Source: Streptomyces sp. NRRL F-5123 (lineage in GTDB: Bacteria; Actinomycetota; Actinomycetes; Streptomycetales; Streptomycetaceae). Taken from it: DNA of 64,000 nt. Positions within the stretch are counted from its first letter, which is position 1. Every line of letters begins with the position of its first letter. The notes under the pieces were generated by a model. That model searched no databases. It saw nothing but the letters and a program-made list of their open reading frames with translations, and was not told the DNA's origin. Location of the stretch: contig NZ_JOHY01000031.1 in assembly GCF_000721495.1 (NCBI RefSeq), positions 14,923 to 78,922 of the forward strand. Direction: 5' to 3'. Position numbers and translations under genes: made by a program. Positions 10,402 through 17,033 of this stretch are shown here, one piece after another.

Positions 10402-11088
10402 ATGGGGCTCAAGGCGTGGGGGCGGGGGCTGCGGACCCGGAAGGGGCAGCGGCGGTTCGTGCAGGCCGTCGCAGGCGTGTGCACGGTGGCGCTGCTGCCT
10501 GCCGTATGGGTGCAGCTCGCGGGTGGCGGGCGGGTGCGGGACCTCTCGGACGTGCCGGCCGCGCCGGTGGGCGTCGTCTTCGGCGCGGGCCTGACCCCGG
10601 CGGGGCACCCCTCGCCGTATCTCGCGCACCGGCTCGACACCGCTCTCGCGCTCTACCGCGCGGGCAAGGTGCGGGTGCTGCTCGTCACGGGCGACAACAG
10701 CCGTACGACGTACGACGAGCCGGGTGCCATGCGGACGTATCTGGTCGCGCACGGCGTCCCGGCCACCCGGGTCGTCGTGGACGACGCGGGCTTCGACACC
10801 TGGGACTCGTGCAGTCGTGCGAAACGCGTCTTCGGGGTGGACAGGGCGATCCTGGTCAGCCAGGACTTCCACATCCGGCGGGCCCTCGCGCTGTGCGAGG
10901 CGGCGGGCCTGAGCGTGTACGGCGTCGGCGTCGACGAGCCGCACGACCGGACGTGGTACGCGGGCGGCGCCCGTGAGCTGCTCGCTGCGGGCAAGGCCGC
11001 GGTGGACGCGACGCTCCATCCCGCCCCGCGCTTCCTGGGCCCGAAGGAGCCGGGCGTGACGCGCGCCCTGGAGGCTCCCGCCGGGTGA
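10402..11088 (+). CDS. SanA/YdcF-like membrane-anchored DUF218 protein
   Basis: This 228-residue protein has an N-terminal basic segment and a single membrane helix at about residues 20-36. The DUF218 fold follows, with GVVFGAGL, HRLDTALALYRAGKVRVLLVTGDNS, DDAGFDTWDSCSRAKRVFGVDRAILVSQDFHIRRAL and a C-terminal region. E. coli SanA and ElyC, of the same family, affect envelope integrity; the enzymatic activity is not established. A GAGGGGG ribosome site precedes the ATG. The gene ends at the edge of a 45-bp tandem repeat. Confidence 0.87.
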   Translation: MGLKAWGRGLRTRKGQRRFVQAVAGVCTVALLPAVWVQLAGGGRVRDLSDVPAAPVGVVFGAGLTPAGHPSPYLAHRLDTALALYRAGKVRVLLVTGDNSRTTYDEPGAMRTYLVAHGVPATRVVVDDAGFDTWDSCSRAKRVFGVDRAILVSQDFHIRRALALCEAAGLSVYGVGVDEPHDRTWYAGGARELLAAGKAAVDATLHPAPRFLGPKEPGVTRALEAPAG

Positions 11089-11185
11089 CGCGGCGGACGC
11101 CCGCCGGGCGACGCGGCGGGGTCCTCGGGGGAGCGCGGCGGACGCCCGCGGGGCGACGCAGCGGGGTCCTCCGGGTGGCGCGGCG
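11089..11185. repeat. 45-bp tandem repeat directly after the SanA-like gene
   Basis: The hexamer GCGGCG and surrounding sequence recur at 11090, 11135 and 11180, an exact 45-base period (15 codons) with about two full units. The phrase CCCGCCGGG(T/C)GACGCGGCGG also occurs at the very end of the preceding gene, so the repeat seems to have grown out of the 3-prime end of that gene. The rest of the stretch up to 11422 holds a small inverted repeat TTTCAC/GTGAAA (11199-11214) and the lysozyme promoter. Confidence 0.75.
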
Positions 11186-11422
11186 GGCCCCGCGGGATTT
11201 TCACAGCGGTGAAAGTTCTACGCGCGTTGCGACAGCCTCGCACGCCCGCCGCACCCCGCATGGTCCAGACCTCTGCCGGTGTGCCCGAACCCCTTTACGT
11301 CACAGGACACTTCATGTCTCACTCATGACGCGTTCACAACAATGCCAGGTCCGCGGTCAATGATCCGCAGCGAACAGCACGCCCGTGTTCCGTGCCACAC
11401 AGACGCGCTCAGGAGGAAAGCC

Positions 11423-12295
11423 ATGCTTCCCCGCACCCGGAATCTGATGGCGATCGCAGCCGTGGGGGCGAGCGTCGCGCTCGCCACCACCCTCTCGGCC
11501 GGCGCCGCGGGCGCCGCGCCCGCCACCGCCCAGGCCAAGGTCTCCCAGGGCAACGACATCCCGCTCGGCGAGGGCTACATGGGCGCCGGCTACGCCCAGG
11601 ACACCAAGGGCCGGCTCGCCGCACCCGCCGGCGACGACCTGGTGATGTCACCCGACGCCACCTACCCCGCCGGTATCGACGTGTCGCACTACCAGGGCTC
11701 CATCAACTGGTCGTCGGTGAAGTCCGCGGGCATCCAGTTCGCCTACATCAAGGCGACCGAGAGCACCGACTACAAGGACCCGAACTTCAACGCGAACTAC
11801 CTCAACGCGTACAACGCCAAGGTGATCCGCGGGGCCTACCACTTCGCCCGCCCCGACCTCTCCACCGGTGCGGCGCAGGCCACCTACTTCGCCTCCCACG
11901 GCGGCGCGTGGTCCGCGGACAACCTGACCCTGCCGGGCATGCTCGACCTCGAAGGCGGCTGCTACGGCAAGTCCGCCGCGTCGATGCAGTCCTGGATCCT
12001 GGACTTCTACAACACCTACAAGTCCAAGACCACGCGTGACGTCGTGATCTACACCAGCCCGAGCTGGTGGAACAGCTGCACCGGCGGCTGGGGCGGCATG
12101 TCCGCGAAGAGCCCGCTGTGGGTCGCACACTGGACGACCGCCGCGAGCCCCACCATCCCGAGCGGCTTCCCGTTCTGGACGTTCTGGCAGTACAGCGACT
12201 CCGGCTCGGTGTCCGGCATCTCCGGCGCCGTCGACCGCGACCGCTTCAGCGGCACCACCGCCCGGCTGCTCGCGCTGGCTAACAACACCCCCTGA
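11423..12295 (+). CDS. Secreted GH25 lysozyme (N,O-diacetylmuramidase type)
   Basis: This 290-residue precursor has a signal peptide (residues 1 to about 33) and a short pro-like region. The GH25 barrel begins PAGIDVSHYQGSINWSSVK, with the first catalytic-site Asp at 86, and includes YIKATES, GAYHFARPD and the acidic pair of MLDLEGG (D175, E177). It ends with WQYSDSG and DRDRFSG, also typical. It resembles Streptomyces lysozyme M1 and cellosyl, which cleave the muramyl-glucosaminyl bond of peptidoglycan outside the cell. AGGAGG lies six bases before the ATG. Confidence 0.93.
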   Translation: MLPRTRNLMAIAAVGASVALATTLSAGAAGAAPATAQAKVSQGNDIPLGEGYMGAGYAQDTKGRLAAPAGDDLVMSPDATYPAGIDVSHYQGSINWSSVKSAGIQFAYIKATESTDYKDPNFNANYLNAYNAKVIRGAYHFARPDLSTGAAQATYFASHGGAWSADNLTLPGMLDLEGGCYGKSAASMQSWILDFYNTYKSKTTRDVVIYTSPSWWNSCTGGWGGMSAKSPLWVAHWTTAASPTIPSGFPFWTFWQYSDSGSVSGISGAVDRDRFSGTTARLLALANNTP

Positions 12296-12311
12296 CCCAG
12301 GGGTCGTTCCG

Positions 12312-12357
12312 CCCGCGGGGCGCCCCCCTGGCGCACAACGCCGGGGCGCCCCGCGGG
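12312..12357. terminator. 15-bp stem-loop terminator after the lysozyme gene
   Basis: CCCGCGGGGCGCCCC at 12312-12326 is perfectly complementary to 12343-12357, with a 16-base loop. It starts 16 bases after the lysozyme stop codon. Confidence 0.8.
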
Positions 12358-12514
12358 GCAAGGCCGGCCTCCACGGACCGCAGACCCGCCCGGTCGGCGG
12401 ACAGGCCCCTGACCAGCAGCCGGGCAGGGATCCGGCCGCTGCCGGAGGGGAGGGCGCCGCTACACTGCGCGCAGCCGCGGACGGTACCGCGGTGCTCTCC
12501 GTGGGGGGACCACA

Positions 12515-13738
12515 ATGACACGAAGACCAATCCGCGCTGCATTCGTCGCAGCGGCGGCGGCACTCGGACTGTGCACCGGCATGGCCACGCCGGCGCATGC
12601 GGCCACCGGCTACGACCGCTGCCCGAAGGGGAGCTTCTGCCTCTTCGACGGCGACAACGGCACCGGGGCCATGGTCGCGTACACCGGTTCGCAAGCCAGC
12701 CTCGGATCGTGGGACAACAGGGCCAACTCGGTCTACAACCACACCGCGCTGCACAGCGTGTCCCTGTACAGCCTGCCGTCCTACCAGTACCTGGACCCGG
12801 TGCACGACGTGGAGATCACCTGGGCGACCCAGGGCGACAACCCGCTCGAACTGGCGCCGTTCTCCGACGCCAACAGCCACCTGGTGAACAACCTCAGCTC
12901 CTTCCGGATCGCCCACACGTCACGGGAGGCGCAGGGCGGCTCCGAGGCCCAGACCTGGCTGGACGGGAGCTGGAGGGTCGGCGAACCCTCACAGCGGTTC
13001 TTCGACCTCGACCACGACGGCAACACCGACATGCTGGGCCGCACGTGGTCCGGCAAGCTGTGGTTCATGGACGGCAACGGCTCCAGCCGGCTGGTCGGCT
13101 CGGGCTGGAACCAGATGAAGCGCGTGACGCGCCACGGGGACTTCAGCGGCGACGGCATGGAGGACCTGCTGGCCCAGGACTCCCTGGGGAAGCTGTGGCT
13201 CTACCCGGGCAACGGCCGCGGCGGGTTCGGCGCACGCAAACTCGTCGGGTCGGGCTGGAACTCGATGACCGCGATGCTCGCCGCCGGCGACATGAGCGGC
13301 GACCACGTGAACGACCTGCTCGGCCGTGACTCCTCCGGCAAGCTGTGGCTCTACAAGGGCAAGGGCAACGGCACGTTCACCTCGCGCGTCCTGATCGGCA
13401 CCGGCTGGACCCAGATGATCGCGGTGAGCGAGCCCGGCGACATGAACGGCGACGGTCACCCGGACGTCGTCGCCAGCGACGGTGCGGGCAAGCTGTGGCT
13501 CTACCCCGGCAACGGCAAGAGCAAGCTCGGTGTCCGCAAGATGATCGGCACCGGCGGCTGGAAGCGCTTCCCGACCCTGCTCGGCGTCGGGGACTACAAC
13601 GGCGACGGACGCCTCGACATCCTCGCGATCGCCGGGCCCGACGACGGCTGGGTCGGCGTGTACGAGGGCCGCGGCGGCGGGTCGCTCGCCCCCCGCATCG
13701 ACCTCCAGATGCTCGACCAGGGCGACTCGCTGTTCTGA
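12515..13738 (+). CDS. Secreted protein: I36-like domain followed by FG-GAP/VCBS repeats
   Basis: This 407-residue precursor has a signal peptide cleaved near ATPAHA (residue 28). The next 115 residues resemble an I36/crystallin-like domain (CPKGSFCLFDGDNGTG, YTGSQASLGSWDNRANSVYNH, HLVNNLSSFRI). Residues from about 150 form four to five FG-GAP blades with calcium-binding DxDxDG-like loops (DLDHDGNTD, DFSGDGMED, DMNGDGHPD, DYNGDGRLD) and the recurring GKLWLYPGNG strand. Such blades make an extracellular beta-propeller used for binding. Fusing an inhibitor-like head to a propeller suggests a surface or matrix binding role, which is inference. Confidence 0.85.
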   Translation: MTRRPIRAAFVAAAAALGLCTGMATPAHAATGYDRCPKGSFCLFDGDNGTGAMVAYTGSQASLGSWDNRANSVYNHTALHSVSLYSLPSYQYLDPVHDVEITWATQGDNPLELAPFSDANSHLVNNLSSFRIAHTSREAQGGSEAQTWLDGSWRVGEPSQRFFDLDHDGNTDMLGRTWSGKLWFMDGNGSSRLVGSGWNQMKRVTRHGDFSGDGMEDLLAQDSLGKLWLYPGNGRGGFGARKLVGSGWNSMTAMLAAGDMSGDHVNDLLGRDSSGKLWLYKGKGNGTFTSRVLIGTGWTQMIAVSEPGDMNGDGHPDVVASDGAGKLWLYPGNGKSKLGVRKMIGTGGWKRFPTLLGVGDYNGDGRLDILAIAGPDDGWVGVYEGRGGGSLAPRIDLQMLDQGDSLF

Positions 13739-13765
13739 ACGAGCCCCCCGTTCGCGGGACGAGGC

Positions 13766-13794
13766 GGCGCGGCAGTCGGGAGGACTGCCGCGCC
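13766..13794. terminator. Bidirectional stem-loop between convergent genes
   Basis: GGCGCGGCAGTC at 13766-13777 pairs with GACTGCCGCGCC at 13783-13794 around a 5-base loop. It lies 27 bases after one stop codon and 15 bases after the other. Confidence 0.8.
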
Positions 13795-13809
13795 GTCCGT
13801 ACGAACGGC

Positions 13810-14301
13810 TCAGCGGCCGGCGACCGTCACCGAGGCGTCGTGCCGCACGGGGAAGTTGACCGAGTTCGCGATGAAGCACAGGCGGTGCGCCTGCTCGTGC
13901 AGCTCGGCCGCGAGCGCCGCCGAGGCGGCGTCCGCGACCTCCACCGCCGGGTGGAGCACGGCCTCGGTGAAGTGGCCGCCGCCGTCCGGGGTCTGCGTCA
14001 TCGCGGCCTCGGCGCGGTCCGCGTAGGCCGTCACCGTCACACCCTTGACCGCGCACACGTGCAGATACGACAGCATGTGGCACTGCGACAGCGCGGCCAG
14101 CAGCAGGAGTTCGGGATTCCAGCGCGACTTGTCGCCCCGGAAGGCCGGGTCCGAAGACCCGAGCAGCACCGGTACGTCCGGTGCGTCCGGCGCCGACACC
14201 TCGTGGCCGCGCTCGTAGGCCCGGTAATTGCTCGTGCCCGTACCGAGATTGCCGGTCCACACCAGGTCGGTGCGGTAGGAGTGCACATTCGCTGACGCCA
14301 T
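13810..14301 (-). CDS. OsmC family protein
   Basis: This 163-residue member of the OsmC/Ohr family has both redox cysteines: C74 in LLLAALSQCHMLSYLH and C142 in AHRLCFIANSVNFPV. These enzymes reduce organic hydroperoxides with a thiol donor in the cytoplasm. The N-terminus HSYRTDLVWTGNLGTGT is typical of the actinobacterial subgroup. The gene begins 14 bases after the GntR gene with an AAAGGA ribosome site, so the two form an operon and the GntR protein probably controls peroxide or metabolite response. Confidence 0.9.
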   Translation of the reverse strand: MASANVHSYRTDLVWTGNLGTGTSNYRAYERGHEVSAPDAPDVPVLLGSSDPAFRGDKSRWNPELLLLAALSQCHMLSYLHVCAVKGVTVTAYADRAEAAMTQTPDGGGHFTEAVLHPAVEVADAASAALAAELHEQAHRLCFIANSVNFPVRHDASVTVAGR

Positions 14302-14315
14302 GGTGGCGGGTCCTT

Positions 14316-14939
14316 TCAGCCGCAGGTGTCGAGTACGTGCTGCCGCGCGACCGCGGCGGCGTCCGCGGCCCGGCCCTCGGTGATCGCCGACACCAGCTCG
14401 CGGTGCTGGGCGTTCACCTGGGCGGGCCGGTGCGGAGGGTCGAGGGACGCGCGCGTCGAGACCACGATCTGGTCCCACAGCCGGTCGAGGGCGGCCTGCG
14501 CGGGGGTGTTCGCGGCGAGGGCCGCGATGCGGGCGTGGAAGGCCCGGTTGCGGAGCACCGCCTCGGCGAGGCGGCCCGCGAGGGTCGCCTCCTCGGTGCG
14601 GTCCGCCTCCGCGGCGAGCGCGGTCAGTTCGGCCGGGGCGATGAGCCCCGCGGACTGGCGTTCCGCCGCGAGTTCCGCGGTCAGCGCTTCGAGGGCGGCA
14701 CGGACGCGGTACGTGTCGCGGAGCGCCGCGGCGTCCAGGGCGGCCACCACGACGCCGCGCCCCCCGGCGCTCCTGACCAGCCCGTCGGCGGTGAGCCCGC
14801 GCAGGGCCTCGCGCACGGGAGTCCGGCTCATCGCGAGCGCGGCGGCGACCTCCGTCTCCGTCAGGCGCTGCCCGGCGGCGTACTCGCCGCCCAGGATCAT
14901 CGCGCGCAGGCGCGCGCGGGCTTCGTCGGTCTGCTGCAC
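14316..14939 (-). CDS. GntR family regulator with FCD ligand domain
   Basis: This 207-residue regulator has an N-terminal winged helix-turn-helix (ARARLRAMILGGEYAAGQRLTETEVAAALAMSRTPVREALRGL) and a C-terminal all-helical FCD domain with the metal/ligand His pattern (FHARIAALAANTPAQAALDRLWDQI, HRELVSAI). A GTG start is chosen because it begins the conserved fold and lies immediately downstream of a palindromic operator, leaving little room for a leader. Such proteins usually repress their own operon until a small acid or sugar acid binds. The osmC gene is the immediate co-transcribed target. Confidence 0.88.
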   Translation of the reverse strand: MQQTDEARARLRAMILGGEYAAGQRLTETEVAAALAMSRTPVREALRGLTADGLVRSAGGRGVVVAALDAAALRDTYRVRAALEALTAELAAERQSAGLIAPAELTALAAEADRTEEATLAGRLAEAVLRNRAFHARIAALAANTPAQAALDRLWDQIVVSTRASLDPPHRPAQVNAQHRELVSAITEGRAADAAAVARQHVLDTCG

Positions 14940-14949
14940 GAGGCAAGTA

Positions 14950-14977
14950 TTGCATGCAGGGCATGCACTGTATGCAA
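14950..14977. promoter_or_regulatory. 28-bp palindromic operator upstream of gntR-osmC
   Basis: The left half TTGCATGCAGGGCA and right half TGCACTGTATGCAA are reverse complements except at two base pairs. It starts 11 bases upstream of the chosen GTG, where a repressor would block transcription. It is the most AT-containing spot in the neighbourhood and contains the repeated TGCATGC core. Confidence 0.75.
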
Positions 14978-15055
14978 TCCTCTGCGGGGTGCCGGGCGGG
15001 TCCGCTCCGGGGTGCCTGGTGCGGTGGGCGACGCGACCTCCCGCCGGTGGTGGGC

Positions 15056-15256
15056 TGGTCGCGCAGTTCTCCCCAGAGCTTCGCCTGGGGGGGTACCCCC
15101 ACGCACCCTGGTTCGTTGCCTTGCATGGCATGCGTCAGCACCTGCCGTTTCGGGGCTTCGCCCCGCGGGCGGTTGTCGGCGCGAGAGGGTGAGCGTTTTC
15201 AGGGGAGCGTGGGGGCACCTCCCGGGCGAAGCCTGGGGGGAACTGCGCGCTCAGCC
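15056..15256. repeat. Two inverted copies of a GC-rich dispersed element
   Basis: A copy reading GTCGCGCAGTTCTCCCC, then CAGAGCTTCGCCTGGG and GTACCCCCACGC, lies at 15056-15103. An inverted copy (GCGTGGGGGCACC, GGCGAAGCCTGGGGG, GAACTGCGCGC) lies at about 15208-15251. Related copies are near 26.7-26.9, 33.4-33.5 and 42.1-42.4 kb. The rest of 14940-15306 holds only the GntR operator and a short related motif TTGCATGGCATGC at 15121-15133; no gene is supported. Confidence 0.75.
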
Positions 15257-15306
15257 CCCGCGCGCGGGCGGTCGCAACGCACCCCCCGGGGAGGCACCCC
15301 GGCGCG

Positions 15307-16215
15307 TCACGCCGGGCGCGAGCGCAAGCGGCGGAGCATGCGGGCGTCCTGGAAGCCGACCGCGCGGGCCGCGGACTCGACGGTCGCGCCCTGCCCGATG
15401 AGGTGCTCGGCGCGCTCGATGCGCAACTCCTGCTGGTAGCGCAGCGGCGTGAGCCCGGTGGCGGCGGTGAAGCGGCGGGTGAGGGTGCGCTCGCTGAGCC
15501 CTGCCGCGGCTGCGAGGTCGCACAGCGCGAGCCGCGCGGTGAACCGCGCGTCCAGGACGTCCTGGACGCGATGCACCGCATCGCTCACATGCCCCCGGTG
15601 CCTGAGCATCGCGCTCGCCTGCTGCTCGTCGCCGTTGCGCCGCGCGTACACGACCATCTGCCGGGCGACGCGCGCGGCGGCGCCCGGCCCGTGCGTCCGG
15701 GCGACGAGGTGCAGCGCGAGGTCGATGCCGCTGGCGATGCCCGCGGACGTGACGACGCGCCCGTCCACGACGTACAGCACGTCGCGGACGACGTGGGCGC
15801 GCGGGTAGCGGCGGGCGAGTTCGTCCTGGAGGTCGTGGTGGGTGGTGCAGCGGCGGCCGTCGAGGAGTCCGGCGCGGCCGAGCGCGTCGGCCCCGGCGCA
15901 GATGCTGGCGACGGTGCCGCCGGCGGCGTGGTGGGCGTGCAGCCAGTGCAGGGTGGCGGGGGCGAGGGCGCCGTTGTCGCGCAGCCCGTGCGAGCGCCAG
16001 CCGGGGACGACGACGAGGTCGTCCTCGGTCAGCGCGGGGAGGACGGGGTCGGCGTGCAGCGCGACCCCCTGCGAGGTGGGGACGTCTTCCTGCTCGGCCG
16101 CGTAGTGCAGGGTGTGGCCGAGGCCGTAGTCGGCCGCTGTGGAGAAGACCTGCGCGGGCCCGGCGAGGTCGAGCAGGTGCAGGTGCGGTACGAGCAGGAA
16201 AACCACCCGGGTCAC
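15307..16215 (-). CDS. GlxA-type AraC-family regulator with DJ-1/PfpI domain
   Basis: This 302-residue protein has an N-terminal DJ-1/PfpI-like domain (VVFLLVPHLHLLDLAGPAQVF, VPGWRSHG, TVASICAGADALGRAG with C106 at the nucleophile elbow) and a C-terminal AraC DNA-binding domain with two helix-turn-helices (LALCDLAAAAGLSERTLTRRFTAATG, ERAEHLIGQGATVESAARAVGFQDA). The gene begins with GTG inside a GTGA overlap with the upstream isochorismatase-like gene, indicating translational coupling. It probably controls that hydrolase; the inducer is unknown. Confidence 0.9.
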   Translation of the reverse strand: MTRVVFLLVPHLHLLDLAGPAQVFSTAADYGLGHTLHYAAEQEDVPTSQGVALHADPVLPALTEDDLVVVPGWRSHGLRDNGALAPATLHWLHAHHAAGGTVASICAGADALGRAGLLDGRRCTTHHDLQDELARRYPRAHVVRDVLYVVDGRVVTSAGIASGIDLALHLVARTHGPGAAARVARQMVVYARRNGDEQQASAMLRHRGHVSDAVHRVQDVLDARFTARLALCDLAAAAGLSERTLTRRFTAATGLTPLRYQQELRIERAEHLIGQGATVESAARAVGFQDARMLRRLRSRPA

Positions 16216-16805
16216 GATCCGGTCAGCTCCTTGAGGGTCGTCACGGTGGCGAATCGTCCGGCGAGCGCGTATTCGGTCCGGGCGATGATGTCCGCGGGCA
16301 GCAGCGTACGCGGATCGGCCAGCACCTCGGCGAGCGGCCGTCCGGCGGGCGCGTCGCGGTGCTCGATCGGCTCGGTGGCGGTGGCGTCGGTGACAAAGGT
16401 GACGTCGTAGCCGAGGTCGGAGGCGAGCCGGGTGGTGGTCTCGACGCACTGCTCGGTGCGGATGCCGCAGGTGATGAGGGCGCGGATGCCGCGCTCGGTC
16501 AGGATCTGCTGGAGGTTGGTGGTGGTGAAGGCGTTGTGCGCGGTCTTGGTCAGCAGCGGCTCGCCGGCCTGCGGGCGGAGGCCCTCCATGAGCGTGACGT
16601 GGCCGCTCCCGGGGTCGAAGACGGTGCCGGAACCGGGTTCGGAGTGCAGCACCCACACGACGAGGTGGCCGCGCTCACGGGCGAGGTCGACGAGTCGGGC
16701 CACCTTCTGCGCCACGTCGGGGTCGGAGGCGGCCTGCCAGCTCTCGCGCTGCCGGAAGGACTCCTGGACGTCGATGACCACAAGGGCGGTGTCGGTCTGT
16801 GTCAT
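16212..16805 (-). CDS. Isochorismatase-like cysteine hydrolase
   Basis: This 197-residue cytoplasmic hydrolase has the full catalytic triad of the isochorismatase superfamily: D12 in VVIDVQESF, K87 in LLTKTAHNAF and C120 in CGIRTEQCVETT, followed by GYDVTFVTDATAT. Members act on isochorismate, nicotinamide, N-carbamoyl compounds or other amides. The sequence alone does not decide the substrate. It overlaps the GlxA-type regulator by four bases and is divergent from nirB across a 228-base region. Confidence 0.88.
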   Translation of the reverse strand: MTQTDTALVVIDVQESFRQRESWQAASDPDVAQKVARLVDLARERGHLVVWVLHSEPGSGTVFDPGSGHVTLMEGLRPQAGEPLLTKTAHNAFTTTNLQQILTERGIRALITCGIRTEQCVETTTRLASDLGYDVTFVTDATATEPIEHRDAPAGRPLAEVLADPRTLLPADIIARTEYALAGRFATVTTLKELTGS

Positions 16806-16898
16806 GGGGCGATCCTCCGCCGCCGGGGAGCGCCGCCACCAGGCACGATCATGACCCGCTGCGGAACGATCCGGTCAGCGCCCGGCCGGTCGGCCCCC

Positions 16899-16938
16899 AT
16901 CCGCTCTCACCCGCTCACAGCCGCCGCTGAGAGCGGAT
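16899..16938. promoter_or_regulatory. Inverted repeat in the divergent isochorismatase/nirB promoter region
   Basis: ATCCGCTCTCA at 16899-16909 is an exact reverse complement of 16928-16938, with an 18-base spacer that itself contains CCGCTCACAG. It could be an operator shared by the divergent units or an RNA hairpin in a long nirB leader. Which one cannot be settled by eye. Confidence 0.55.
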
Positions 16939-16958
16939 GAGCGCACCGTTCCCTTCGG

Positions 16959-16996
16959 GTAATGGCGGGGATCCGGGTGGGTAACAGCCGCGGCCC
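16959..16996 (+). promoter_or_regulatory. Candidate GlnR box upstream of nirBD
   Basis: GTAAT, GATCC, GTAAC and GGCCC occur with exactly six bases between each, which matches the spacing of the GlnR a1-b1-a2-b2 pattern (gTnAC-n6-GaAAC repeated). The a-sites fit well and the b-sites poorly. GlnR is known to control nitrite reductase genes in Streptomyces. The box is 37-75 bases upstream of the nirB ATG, so its position relative to the transcription start is uncertain. Confidence 0.4.
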
Positions 16997-17033
16997 ACCG
17001 TGGTGGCACGGGCGACGACGGAAGGTTCTGACC

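Noticed and set aside
11085..11363. Small protein RRTPAGRR... encoded by the 45-bp repeat
   Set aside because: The frame exists only because the repeat period is a multiple of three. There is no ribosome site and no family similarity.
16962..17033. Upstream start of nirB at 16962
   Set aside because: The added residues match no nitrite reductase and would overlap the candidate GlnR box. The ATG at 17034 has GGAAGG in range.
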